A stretch of 64,000 nucleotides of DNA, from NCBI GenBank assembly GCA_019307815.1, contig JAFDIV010000004.1, forward strand, positions 64,501-128,500, in the 5' to 3' direction. The stretch comes from Deltaproteobacteria bacterium (lineage in GTDB: Bacteria; Desulfobacterota; DSM-4660; Desulfatiglandales; Desulfatiglandaceae). Numbering within the stretch: the stretch's first letter is position 1; every line of letters starts with the position of its first letter. Positions 19,601 through 27,255 of the stretch are shown one piece after another. Below the pieces are notes generated by a model. The model saw only the letters and a list, made by a program, of their open reading frames with translations, was not told where the DNA came from and made no database searches. The position numbers were made by a program, and so were the translations under genes.

Positions 19601-19824
19601 GGGGCCTTTGCACAAAATCCATGACATCCGGTGGACCTTACTTCTACTTCTCTCGTCATCCCTTTTCGTCTAACTTCTGCTACAAGCGCCTCGCGCACCT
19701 CATCTGCACCATAGGCCCTGCATCCAGTCATACAGACCGAGACAACCGTTTTGGCCAAATCCCGACTGGACAAGATCTTATTCCTTAACCACTCCAACTG
19801 CCCAATGCTTTGGAGTCTCTGCAT
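16690..19824 (-). CDS. NuoF-type flavoprotein fused to GltD-like NAD(P)H oxidoreductase
   Basis: 1044 residues from the ATG at 19824 (GGAGG and AAGG upstream; a longer frame to 19953 overlaps nuoE and is rejected). Order: thioredoxin-like 2Fe-2S domain ('CMTGCRAYG', 'TGCHGFCAKAP'), NuoF core with NADH/FMN motifs ('GRGGAGFPTGIKW', 'NADEGDPGAFMDRALLEGDP') and its 4Fe-4S site ('ESCGKCAPCRLGTTQ'), then from about residue 560 a GltD module with Cys-rich leader ('ACQHACPAGIDVPNYV', 'CGRVCIHPCEFKCRRGELDEP') and two Rossmann motifs, ending in a Cys pair. Two nucleotide sites in one chain suggest a bifurcating or transhydrogenase-like role, comparable to NuoF/GltD-containing NfnAB or StnABC-type complexes. 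Stop overlaps metV. Confidence 0.92.
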   Translation of the reverse strand: MQRLQSIGQLEWLRNKILSSRDLAKTVVSVCMTGCRAYGADEVREALVAEVRRKGMTREVEVRSTGCHGFCAKAPVISIDPAGIQYQEVSPEDALEIVDLTLGKNKLIERLAYRDPKSGNPLFYRSEIGFYSKQTRRVLANCGKIDPTNIEHYIAAGGYEAFVKAISTMSPGDVIEEVTAAKLRGRGGAGFPTGIKWSFARKAAGRPKYIICNADEGDPGAFMDRALLEGDPHAVLEGMLIGAYAIGAGYGYIYVREEYPIAIAHLSEALGQMEELGLVGENILGTGFDFHLSLKMGAGAFVCGEETALMASIEGKRGMPRARPPFPAQAGLDGKPTNINNVETWANIPLIIKNGAPWYSEVGTEKSKGTKIFSLAGKVNNTGLVEVPIGVTIKEVVFDIGGGIPKGRKFKAVQMGGPSGGCVPSQYLNLPIDYDTLQRIGAIMGSGGMVVMDENNCMVEIARFFLSFTQSESCGKCAPCRLGTTQLLEILTRITNGKGRIEDVETIKELGDTITETSLCGLGQTCAKPALSTLRYFAKEYEEHILEHRCAGATCDSMVISACQHACPAGIDVPNYVAAIAAGKYEKAVQIIRERNPFPAVCGRVCIHPCEFKCRRGELDEPVAIRSLKRFAADWYFEHVGSRQEPFPVTKPQRVAVVGAGPAGLTCAYYLAEMGYKVTVFEAQPVAGGMLGIAVPEFRLPRRVIEMEIAYIESCGVEIRYNSPIDARHTVNDLLTEGYSAVFIAAGAQASKKIGIPGEEEGLEGLYYGLQFLSEVRKGKKIRLKGRVVVIGGGNVAIDVARTALRVGAQDVQIFCLESREEMPAWDKETEEAIEEGIVVNPSWGPKQILHENGRVGGIKFVRCLSVFDNDGRFNPKFDEGKAQIIDTDNVIISIGQAPDMSFLSKDVQLERALWGALAVDENTLSTNVPGIFAGGDFTTGPTFVIRAIASGRRAAIAIDKYLRGEKGRIKILDEKTELKEDLGLALEEELAGEKPRVPVEIERPEERIMDFREVEKGFSEEKARMEAMRCLRCDLEREKGEQL

Positions 19825-19826
19825 CC

Positions 19827-20315
19827 TTATTTTTCCTCCACACGATCTTTCCGGTATTGGGCCAAGACACTTGTCACCTTGGGAGGCGATAGCCTTCCAT
19901 AATAAGTCCGGTTGACCATCATTGTAGGGGCCAGGAAACAAGCACCAAGGCACGCTACTGTTTCTAACGTAAACTGGTAGTCCTCACTAGTCTGCCCCTC
20001 TTCTAATCCCAACTCTTTTTTTAGAAACCGTAATATGCTCCGTCCCCCCTTGACATGGCATGCCGTGCCTCGGCAAACCCTTATCACGTATTTCCCCTTC
20101 GGCTCCAAGCCGAACCCAGCATAAAAGGTAATAACTCCCTGAACCTGAGAGGGGTACAAACCCAAAGCCTCAGCAATCGGCTCGATTCCATCTGGTGGAA
20201 TGTAGCCGAATTCCTTTTGCACATCCTGGAGCAAGGGAATTAAGCCCCACTTTTCTCCTTTGTGCTCCTCAATGATGGATCGGAGCCTTCCCTCATCTAT
20301 ACCGTGTTTCCCCAT
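19827..20315 (-). CDS. NuoE-type 2Fe-2S subunit
   Basis: 162 residues. The thioredoxin-like 2Fe-2S fold is indicated by four Cys in the NuoE arrangement: 'CRGTACHVKGG' and 'CLGACFLAP', with 'VQGVITFYAGFGLEPKGKY' before them. It passes electrons between the NuoF flavin site and other Fe-S centres. It lies 12 bp after the NuoG-like gene and 2 bp before the NuoF-GltD gene, completing a NuoEFG-like trio. Confidence 0.93.
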   Translation of the reverse strand: MGKHGIDEGRLRSIIEEHKGEKWGLIPLLQDVQKEFGYIPPDGIEPIAEALGLYPSQVQGVITFYAGFGLEPKGKYVIRVCRGTACHVKGGRSILRFLKKELGLEEGQTSEDYQFTLETVACLGACFLAPTMMVNRTYYGRLSPPKVTSVLAQYRKDRVEEK

Positions 20316-20327
20316 GTGCCGTACCCT

Positions 20328-22991
20328 TTACACTTTTTGAACATTGGCCCTGCAACTATTCCATCCCTCAAAATCCGGCCCACCGAACTGGGATAGGTGA
20401 ATTAAGACTCTGGCATCATTGTTATCAAAACCCCAGGGCAGAAAAACCATACCTTCAGGTTGGTCCCTATTGACTTTAATCTTCTTCACCACTGATCCAT
20501 TTTGATTTTTAATCCTAATCTTATCACCTTCTTGAAGACCAAGGCTGTCAGCATCATGGGCGGAAATCTCTGCAAATCCATCCGGGCAAAACCTGGTAAT
20601 ACGCCTCGATCTGCCCGTACGTGTACCACTGCCCATATGAAACCTGGTAGATCCAAAAATGACTCTCATTGAAAGAGACGAGTCCTTTGCCTGCTGCCCT
20701 ATCTCAATCCTTCTTGAAAATGGGATCCTGATTTCCTCGCCACCATGCTCCCCTGAGAACAAGGCTGTCTCACCTTTTACCCATCCGCCAACTCCGTCGG
20801 TGGCCAAGGCAAAATATTCGGGCACTACCCGGGCTATTTCTTTCCTTATCCTGGCAAGGGAGCCATATCTCTGCAACTGACCCAATAGAAGCATCAATGA
20901 GTCAAGTATCTCCCAGTCCGGCATGGCCTCTCCCGGCGGCTTGACAACTGGTTCAAAACACTGGATCCTCCCCTCCAGGTTGGTAAATGAACCTGCCTTC
21001 TCTGTTACCGCTGCGCCGGGCATAACAAGATCAGCCATTTCAGTGATTTCGTTCTGAAATATATCCTGGACAATTAGAAATTCGAGTTTCTTAAAGGCCC
21101 TTTTTATGCGATCTTCCCCAGGCAGGCTACGTAGAGGGTTTTCTCCCATTATATAGAGAGCCTTTAGGTGCCCTTTCTCGGCCTCCTCAACAATCCTGAT
21201 CATGTTTAGTCCAGGGTCAGGCGAGATCTTGGTTTTCCAAAGCCGCTCAATCTGCTTTCGCTTCTCTTCATCTGAAAGAGGATAGGGCCCGGGGAGAAAA
21301 TCTGGAGCGGAACCCATGTCCCATGACCCCATTTCATTGCATTCTCTTGCCAAGATATAGACCCCTCCTCTATCACCGAGGCTCCCACTCATCAGTGCAA
21401 GGTCCACAATAGCATCTAGCACGTGAGGGCCATGCTTTTGCCTCAGGATCCCGGAGCCCACCACAAAAGCAATTCTTTTTCCTGCTAGGAGCTCACAGGT
21501 TCCTTTAATGGCTTCAGGATCTATTCTAGCAATTGCACATAAGTGATTAAATTCCAGGGTCTTCAACTTACTGTAAAAGTCCTGAAATCCCGTGGTACAC
21601 TGGTCTATGAACGCATGGTCAATCCATCCCTGTTCAGCCAAACATTTTGCGATAGCCGCTAGTGCAGCCAGATCAGTGCTCGGAACTACCCCCAGGTGAA
21701 AAGTGGCAAGCGAGGAAAGTCCGGTTTTTCTTGGATTTATCTCCACCAAAGGCAAGCCGCTCTTTGCCGCCCTTTTGATATAATACCCTGCTACAGGTGC
21801 TGACTGTGTGGGATCCGCACCCAAGACCAAAATGGCGCTTGCTTTACTAATGCTTGAGAGTGGTTTTCTCAAAGAAACCCTTCCCAATCTATCTGACAAC
21901 CCCTGAAGTGCAAACCTGCCGGAAAGGTACCCTCCACTGTCCACATTGTTCGTCCCAAAGAAAAGGCGAGCCATCTTTTGAAAAAGGTAATTCTCTTCAT
22001 TTGTGCATTTTGATGAACCTAGAAAGGCAAGACTTGTGGGGCCGTATTCCTTTTTGATTTCCAGAAGCTTGCTTCCTGCCAACTCCAATGCGGCACTCCA
22101 TGAAATCCTCTCCCACCCGTTATCCGTTCGGAGTAATGGGTAATTGAGGCGCTCCTGCGATTGCAAGAAATCATAGGCGAAATGTCCCTTTACGCAAAGA
22201 GTAGATCCGTTTACAGTGTCTGATTTCCCAGAGGGATTGACTTCCACTATGGAATCCCCTGCTGACCCCATCAGCAACGAGCAGCCCACACCACAAAACC
22301 CACATATTGAAATTGATTCCCTTTCAGGCGTACCCACAAAGGTATCGGTATTGGGACTCAATGCCCCAGTTGGGCAGGCCGATACGCAGGATCCGCAAAA
22401 TGTGCATGATGAGTTTTCAAGGGGAAGATCATGTAAAGTGGCAGGTCTGGATTTGAATCCTCTCAGATTGTAGTCCACGGCACCCACTACGACCAGCTCA
22501 TGATCCACTCGTATGCATTTGCTGCACAAGATGCATTTGGTGAGATCTCTAACAATAAAAGGATTCACCTGCTCGAAGCTCTTCACATTGGGCATGGGAT
22601 ACAGCCTACTCTCTCCTATGCCGAGGGCTGCGGCAATTTCCCTCAATTCACACCGATTTCCTTTGCTACAGACCAAACAAGACTCAGGGTGTTCTGCCAT
22701 CATGAGCCTTACAATATTCCGCCTGTGTTTTTGAATCCGCTCCGAGTTGGTAACAATCACCATCCCTGGGGCAGCTGGTGTGACACAGGAGGCAAAAAGT
22801 CGGCCACTGGAAATTTCTTCTACCAGGCATAGCCGACAAGCACCGAAAGGTTTTAGGTCTGGGTGGAAACAAAGGGAGGGAATTGTTATCCCGGCTGACC
22901 TTGCCGCTTCCAAAATGCTGCTTCCCGGTGGGCAGCTAACATTCATGCCGTCTATTTTTAGGATGATTTCCTCCAAGACAGTCGCTCCCAT
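20328..22991 (-). CDS. NuoG/FdhA-like Fe-S molybdopterin-fold protein, Ser at catalytic position
   Basis: 887 residues. N-terminal 2Fe-2S domain ('LCFHPDLKPFGACRLC'), His-Cys cluster ('HPESCLVCSKGNRCEL'), two 4Fe-4S motifs ('CILCSKCIRV', 'CTFCGSCVSACP'), then the 4Fe-4S and bis-MGD-type fold of formate dehydrogenase ('CGFCGVGCSLLMG', 'LCVKGHFAYDF') to a C-terminal beta-barrel. Where FdhA has Cys or Sec as the Mo/W ligand (as in 'DHCARVUH'), this protein reads 'VDSGGYLSGRF', putting Ser there. It is therefore unlikely to be a normal formate dehydrogenase and may be an electron-relay subunit as in NuoG. Its ATG overlaps the stop of the MetF-like gene (TAATG). Confidence 0.88.
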   Translation of the reverse strand: MGATVLEEIILKIDGMNVSCPPGSSILEAARSAGITIPSLCFHPDLKPFGACRLCLVEEISSGRLFASCVTPAAPGMVIVTNSERIQKHRRNIVRLMMAEHPESCLVCSKGNRCELREIAAALGIGESRLYPMPNVKSFEQVNPFIVRDLTKCILCSKCIRVDHELVVVGAVDYNLRGFKSRPATLHDLPLENSSCTFCGSCVSACPTGALSPNTDTFVGTPERESISICGFCGVGCSLLMGSAGDSIVEVNPSGKSDTVNGSTLCVKGHFAYDFLQSQERLNYPLLRTDNGWERISWSAALELAGSKLLEIKKEYGPTSLAFLGSSKCTNEENYLFQKMARLFFGTNNVDSGGYLSGRFALQGLSDRLGRVSLRKPLSSISKASAILVLGADPTQSAPVAGYYIKRAAKSGLPLVEINPRKTGLSSLATFHLGVVPSTDLAALAAIAKCLAEQGWIDHAFIDQCTTGFQDFYSKLKTLEFNHLCAIARIDPEAIKGTCELLAGKRIAFVVGSGILRQKHGPHVLDAIVDLALMSGSLGDRGGVYILARECNEMGSWDMGSAPDFLPGPYPLSDEEKRKQIERLWKTKISPDPGLNMIRIVEEAEKGHLKALYIMGENPLRSLPGEDRIKRAFKKLEFLIVQDIFQNEITEMADLVMPGAAVTEKAGSFTNLEGRIQCFEPVVKPPGEAMPDWEILDSLMLLLGQLQRYGSLARIRKEIARVVPEYFALATDGVGGWVKGETALFSGEHGGEEIRIPFSRRIEIGQQAKDSSLSMRVIFGSTRFHMGSGTRTGRSRRITRFCPDGFAEISAHDADSLGLQEGDKIRIKNQNGSVVKKIKVNRDQPEGMVFLPWGFDNNDARVLIHLSQFGGPDFEGWNSCRANVQKV

Positions 22992-23866
22992 TATCTCAAT
23001 TTTGCCGCGTCAAGGTAATACCTCAGTCTTTCCTCTCCTCCGATGGTAATGATATGCACGCCTTGACACAGGTCTTTTAGACCTTTCACAATGTCCGCGA
23101 AAATCTCGATACTTGCCTTTTCCCTATCAGCTGCCTTTGCAAGCTTCTTTATCATCCAGTCGGGCACCATACCTGATTTAAAGTGCCTGTTAAGAAAGCT
23201 CGCCATTCCAGCGGTTCTGAGGATCATTACCTCGGCTATCACTGGAATTCCAAATGTACTCACCTGTTTCATGAATTTCTCAAACATATCAACATCAAAT
23301 ACAGGCGTGGTGAGAAAATACCCGGCTCCAATCTTGGCCATTTGCTCCATTTCCTTCATTTCCAATTCTGGCACATCCTTTCCCCAGCCAGACTCTATTC
23401 CTGAGCCAACCACGAACTCGGCCTTAAAGGGAAGCTCCTGCCCATCCACAGTATACCCTTCTCTCATGTGCTCCAGCACGGACTCCAGCTTGCCCACATC
23501 CACATGAAAAAACATTATCTCCTGCAAGCTATCTCCTGTAATTCTGTAATCCTCAGTAAAAACCAGCAAGTTCTCAACACCTACTTCATGGGCCACTACC
23601 AAATCCTTTTGGAGCTGGATACGGTTCTTGTCCCGCGTAGTGGTCTGATAAATTGACTCAAAACGGTTTTTTTTCAACAGCTCACAGGTCTTAACCGTGT
23701 CCACCACCACTCCTTCAATCTCAAGTTCCGGGACCGTGACACCATCTACTCTACCCCTGACAAGTTCCAATTTCTCAATTAGCGCCTGCGGATCCTCATC
23801 AATAGGCGTTTGTACTTCAGAAGTGACTACAAATCTCTTTCTCTGCAAAGCCTCTCTCAATCTCAT
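22991..23866 (-). CDS. MetF-like paralogue (methylene-THF reductase fold)
   Basis: 291 residues. MetF barrel features: 'TSEVQTPIDEDP' (Glu kept), 'TTRDKNRIQLQKDLVVA', 'LVFTEDYRITGD' (Asp kept), 'LRTAGMASFLNRHF'. The folate-contacting Gln motif reads 'FLTTPVFDVDMF', with Thr in place of Gln, so substrate binding must differ. It overlaps the NuoG-like gene by one base and follows the HTH-receiver gene by 61 bp. It mirrors the MetF-like gene at 5928-6806 in both position and residue loss. Together they look like a dedicated subunit type of these complexes rather than spare MetF copies. Confidence 0.85.
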   Translation of the reverse strand: MRLREALQRKRFVVTSEVQTPIDEDPQALIEKLELVRGRVDGVTVPELEIEGVVVDTVKTCELLKKNRFESIYQTTTRDKNRIQLQKDLVVAHEVGVENLLVFTEDYRITGDSLQEIMFFHVDVGKLESVLEHMREGYTVDGQELPFKAEFVVGSGIESGWGKDVPELEMKEMEQMAKIGAGYFLTTPVFDVDMFEKFMKQVSTFGIPVIAEVMILRTAGMASFLNRHFKSGMVPDWMIKKLAKAADREKASIEIFADIVKGLKDLCQGVHIITIGGEERLRYYLDAAKLR

Positions 23867-23927
23867 GGGTTCCCCCTTTTTCCCAGGACCTGGTGACTTA
23901 TTGCAAAACCTCCTCTCAGTTGCCCAA

Positions 23928-24500
23928 CTATTCGACCCCCAGGAGTCGGGCGACTTCTTCCTTAAGTTGGGGCAAGGGTAAAGGCTTGGAGAAACATACG
24001 TCAGCTCCGTATTCCTTCATCTTCTTGAATTTTTCCTCATCCAAATAGGCAGAGAGCACTATAATTTTCGTATCCTTGGTTTCCTCATTCTCTTTTATTT
24101 TCTTGCACACTTCGTAGCCCTTGATATCCGGCATCATGATATCAAGAATGATTAAATGTGGCTTAAAGTGTTCCACTTGCAGGCCGGCCTCGAACCCGTC
24201 TGATGCTGAAATGACCTCGTAGCCACGCTCGTCCTCTTCTAAGGCCTGCACAATGGTTTCCACAATTATGGGATCATCGTCCACAACCAAGACTCGTCTT
24301 TTTTGCTCCATCTCCACCTCGTCTGGGATAGGTATCCCCTGATTCTTCATAAATTCAATCAAATCCTCTCTTCTTATCCTTCTGTGTCCTCCTACTGTTT
24401 TGTAGGCCTTGATATGTCCAGACTCGATCCAGTTGATAATGGTTTTGGGAGAGACATTGCAGTATTTACTAGCCTTATAAACCGTCAGTATTTCCTCCAT
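23928..24500 (-). CDS. MerR/excisionase-type HTH fused to a receiver domain
   Basis: 190 residues from the ATG at 24500, which has GAGGAGG at good spacing; a longer TTG-start frame to 24560 overlaps the promoter and is rejected. The N-terminus (residues 1-55) is a winged HTH of excisionase/MerR type ('TVYKASKYCNVSPKTIINWI', 'VGGHRRIRREDLIEFM'). Residues about 68-190 are a canonical receiver ('VLVVDDDPIIVE', 'LIILDIMMPDIKGY', 'CFSKPLPL'). The order, HTH before receiver, is the reverse of most response regulators. It heads the right-hand MTHFR operon and probably controls it and itself. Confidence 0.85.
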   Translation of the reverse strand: MEEILTVYKASKYCNVSPKTIINWIESGHIKAYKTVGGHRRIRREDLIEFMKNQGIPIPDEVEMEQKRRVLVVDDDPIIVETIVQALEEDERGYEVISASDGFEAGLQVEHFKPHLIILDIMMPDIKGYEVCKKIKENEETKDTKIIVLSAYLDEEKFKKMKEYGADVCFSKPLPLPQLKEEVARLLGVE

Positions 24501-24534
24501 TCCAGCCTCCTCTGACCCACATGATTGGTTAGAA

Positions 24535-24567
24535 ATTATACTTATTCTAGAATTTTCCAAATGTCAA
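24535..24567 (-). promoter_or_regulatory. Candidate promoter with long spacer and central palindrome
   Basis: On the minus strand TTGACA (24567-24562) and TATAAT (24540-24535) are both perfect hexamers but 21 bp apart. The spacer contains the 10-bp palindrome ATTCTAGAAT. Overlong spacers with a central palindrome are typical of promoters controlled by MerR-type proteins, and the gene just downstream encodes such an HTH. Predicted start is about 28 nt before the ATG at 24500. Confidence 0.5.
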
Positions 24568-24868
24568 CAAAAAAATTTTTTGGAAATAAATAGAATTCCT
24601 ATAAAACCTGCAACAACATATTTATTGTATCCCATCCCTGTCTCTTAAGGTAAAGAAACCTCGCTACACAAACTGTTTTCACCAGCTTAAGGGGGGTTCC
24701 AAGTTTGCAGATGGGCACTACCTTATATTGTGAAGAGTAGGGTGATTAGGTAATTTGGCGAGTTGTGAATTTTAGGCAAAGAGTCATCTGAGAGGATCCT
24801 ACATTAGATAAATTCTTGTGGATGAGACATTGCCCCAGTTAGGAAGTACGTCCTTTTTGGATAAAGAC
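24568..24868. other. Intergenic region without recognised features
   Basis: About 300 bp between the HTH-receiver promoter and the end of the PAS kinase gene. It includes a poly-G run near 24877 just inside the kinase stop region. No gene, no clear terminator and no RNA motif were recognised. Confidence 0.5.
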
Positions 24869-26698
24869 CTATTGGCGGGGGGGGCGATACAATGGAAGGG
24901 ATATGGTAAAGGTACTACCAGAGCCATACTCGCTTTCCACCCAGATATCCCCCCCATGGTCTTTAATGAACCCATAACAAACTGATAGACCAAGCCCGAC
25001 TCCCTTTACGCTATCCTTAGTAGTAAAAAAGGCATCAAAGATCTTGTTTATGTCCGACTTCTTGATGCCTGTACCTGTATCAGAAATCCTTATAAGGACA
25101 TTTCCATCCTGAGATTCCGTCTTAACCTTAAGAGTTCCCCCATTTGGCATGGCATCTCTAGCATTAGCTATAATATTTAAGAATACCTGTCTAAGCTGAT
25201 TCCTGGAAGCAAAAACCGGGCCCACATTATCATCGAATTCTTCCACAACTCGGATACCATGCTCCCTGAGTTGCTTCTCGTACAATAATAATATCTCCTC
25301 CAAGATAGTCTTAATACTGGTGACCTGTCTCTCTTCCTGATCCGGCCTTGAGAATGACAGCATCTTTTTCAGGAGATCTGTCAGCCGTACAGTCTCGGAA
25401 AGGGCCATCTCCAAAATCTTTCTCCTTTTACTTTGCTCAGGGATCTCCGACTTCAAAAGCTCTAATGTATTCATTATACCATAAAGGGGGTTATTAAGTT
25501 CGTGAGCTATCTGGGAAGTTAGCCTGCCCATTGCCGCTAATTTCTCCGAGTGCAGCAGTTGTTCCTGGGTACGTCTAAGTTTTTCCTCCATTTCTAAGCG
25601 CTCTGTCAAATCAACAAAAATCCCCACTGACGCCATCTCCTTTCCCTCTGCGTCATATATGATTGCCGCAGATAAACTTCCCTCAATAACCTTACCATCT
25701 TGCCTAATATGGACCATGGGATACGACCTAAGCCGCCCTACGCCTCCATAGTCCTGGCTCCTCATCATCTGCATTACCTTCCTTGCCATTCCCTCGGGAT
25801 ATATCTTTTCAATATTCATCTTCCCAATAACATCCCGTGCCTTGTACCCGAGAACCTCTTCTGCTGCCCTGTTCCACAATATAATGTTCCCGGACATATC
25901 GGTTGCGATAATTGGATTGGGAGAACTGTGTATTATTTTGTTGAGAAAATCATGGGCCTCTCTCAGGCTTCTTTCCATCTCCTTTCTTTCTGACTGATCC
26001 ACAATTATCCCTTCATATCCTAGGACCCTACCGTCTTGGGCATATCTGACATGGCTCGTAAGCAACACCGGGATAGGGGTGCCATCCCTCCGCTTGAATT
26101 CAACTTCATAGTCAATCACATATCCTCTCCTCTCGATCATCTCTTGAAATTTATCCCGATCCTCAGGCCTGAGATAGAGATCTTTCCTGATGTCTATATT
26201 CAGGAATTCTTCCTTGCTTTCATAACCCAACATTTCCAATAGAGCGGGGTTTGCATTCAAAAATTTCCCCTCCTTGCTGCTCACATAAACGCCGCATTTT
26301 ACATGTTCAAACAGCCTTCTATAGTCTTCCTCTGATGCCTTTATCCTCTCCTCTCGCTTTTTCCTCTGGGTAATATCGCGACAAATACTTAGCTTGGACA
26401 CCGTTCCGTCCGGGTTCCTCAACGGCAACTCAATAAGGTCATATGCCTTATCTATTTCGGCAATATGAAGCTCCCATCGAACCGTACTGCCTTTAAATAC
26501 TTCTTGTGCCCTACACCAAGGGCATACGCTATCCCGATGTTGTAAGATGTTATAACACTTCTTGCCAGTGCCATTTCCAAAATCCTGAACCATCCTCATG
26601 TTCATAAACTCTATCAAGTATCTGTCATTTATTACATAAATCCCGTCCTCCATTGCATCTAGAACGGAAGCCAAGTTGGGGCTGTCTTTCTTGAGCAT
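24869..26698 (-). CDS. PAS-domain sensor histidine kinase
   Basis: 609 residues, no membrane segment, so cytoplasmic. Three PAS domains (about 5-115, 125-245, 250-370); the first holds three Cys ('KKCYNILQHRDSVCPWC') in a pattern often seen in sulfate-reducer kinases and possibly metal- or redox-binding. These are followed by a HisKA domain with acceptor His in 'IAHELNNPLYG' and an HATPase_c domain ('NARDAMPNGG', 'GVGLGLSVCYGFI'). No receiver is attached. Its partner could be the HTH-receiver 370 bp away on the same strand, but they are separate transcription units by the look of the gap. Confidence 0.9.
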   Translation of the reverse strand: MLKKDSPNLASVLDAMEDGIYVINDRYLIEFMNMRMVQDFGNGTGKKCYNILQHRDSVCPWCRAQEVFKGSTVRWELHIAEIDKAYDLIELPLRNPDGTVSKLSICRDITQRKKREERIKASEEDYRRLFEHVKCGVYVSSKEGKFLNANPALLEMLGYESKEEFLNIDIRKDLYLRPEDRDKFQEMIERRGYVIDYEVEFKRRDGTPIPVLLTSHVRYAQDGRVLGYEGIIVDQSERKEMERSLREAHDFLNKIIHSSPNPIIATDMSGNIILWNRAAEEVLGYKARDVIGKMNIEKIYPEGMARKVMQMMRSQDYGGVGRLRSYPMVHIRQDGKVIEGSLSAAIIYDAEGKEMASVGIFVDLTERLEMEEKLRRTQEQLLHSEKLAAMGRLTSQIAHELNNPLYGIMNTLELLKSEIPEQSKRRKILEMALSETVRLTDLLKKMLSFSRPDQEERQVTSIKTILEEILLLYEKQLREHGIRVVEEFDDNVGPVFASRNQLRQVFLNIIANARDAMPNGGTLKVKTESQDGNVLIRISDTGTGIKKSDINKIFDAFFTTKDSVKGVGLGLSVCYGFIKDHGGDIWVESEYGSGSTFTISLPLYRPPRQ

Positions 26699-27042
26699 AG
26701 ATCTCTCCTTCTTTCACATAGCTGTCAGTAAAATAAAGTTTAATGCCCTGATTTCAAAGAGGCTTGTAATAATTTATAATTTTAAACTATCATTTTATGT
26801 GAAGGAAGCAAAAATCCTTTATTTGTTTGCCTCTGAGTATAATCATTACTGGCTATATTTTTCAGCCTCGCTCAAAGAATGATAAAAAATCGCCCCGTTA
26901 ACATATTAAGGGAGCCTCTCCCTTCGTTCTCAGCTATTGTTCAACTTAAGGAAATAGAGTATTGACGCCACCCTTTGGTTTTGGTAGCTTTCGCATTATC
27001 ATTCGTTAGGGAAATAAGTATACATAGCCAAGGAGCATAGTG
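26699..27042. other. Intergenic region with a short hairpin
   Basis: 344 bp between the divergent kinase gene (-) and the small ORFs before tusA (+). It holds a hairpin AAGGGAG-CCT-CTCCCTT at 26908-26924 without a U-run. It also holds a weak sigma-70-like pair, TTGACG (26962) and TAGCTT (26985), 17 bp apart, which could drive the plus-strand genes. No gene of useful length. Confidence 0.4.
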
Positions 27043-27114
27043 ATGAAAATCCGATATTCTATTTTACTTCTAGTGTTGATGTTTCTAGGTACTATCCTGT
27101 TTAATGGGCCATAA
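27043..27114 (+). CDS. Tiny hydrophobic peptide (23 aa)
   Basis: ATG-started 23-codon frame with AAGGAG 8 nt upstream, a better ribosome binding site than most genes here. The product is almost entirely one hydrophobic helix ('ILLLVLMFLGTILF'). It overlaps the next small frame by 11 bases in another phase. It could be a leader peptide, a real membrane micropeptide, or the 5' part of one frameshifted small membrane protein. Low certainty. Confidence 0.35.
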   Translation: MKIRYSILLLVLMFLGTILFNGP

Positions 27115-27238
27115 GGTCTTTCTGCCGAATTATATATCTTATAAATGGACTCTGATCTTGCTCATCGCCCTCTTGTTGGTTTATTATCTGCTCGCAACTT
27201 GGAATGAAGAGACTGACAAATTTACTATTGAAATTTAG
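27104..27238 (+). CDS. Small single-pass membrane protein (44 aa)
   Basis: 44 codons from ATG 27104 to TAG 27236-27238, with one strong hydrophobic helix ('WTLILLIALLLVYYLLATW') and an acidic tail. It ends 17 bp before the tusA-like gene and overlaps the preceding 23-codon frame. It has no ribosome binding site of its own, so it would depend on coupling to the upstream peptide. Function unknown. Confidence 0.4.
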   Translation: MGHKVFLPNYISYKWTLILLIALLLVYYLLATWNEETDKFTIEI

Positions 27239-27255
27239 GCCTAGGAGGAATAAAT

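Noticed and set aside
20328-22991. A selenocysteine formate dehydrogenase
   Set aside because: The frame has no internal TGA and the ligand position is Ser; calling it formate dehydrogenase would overstate the evidence.
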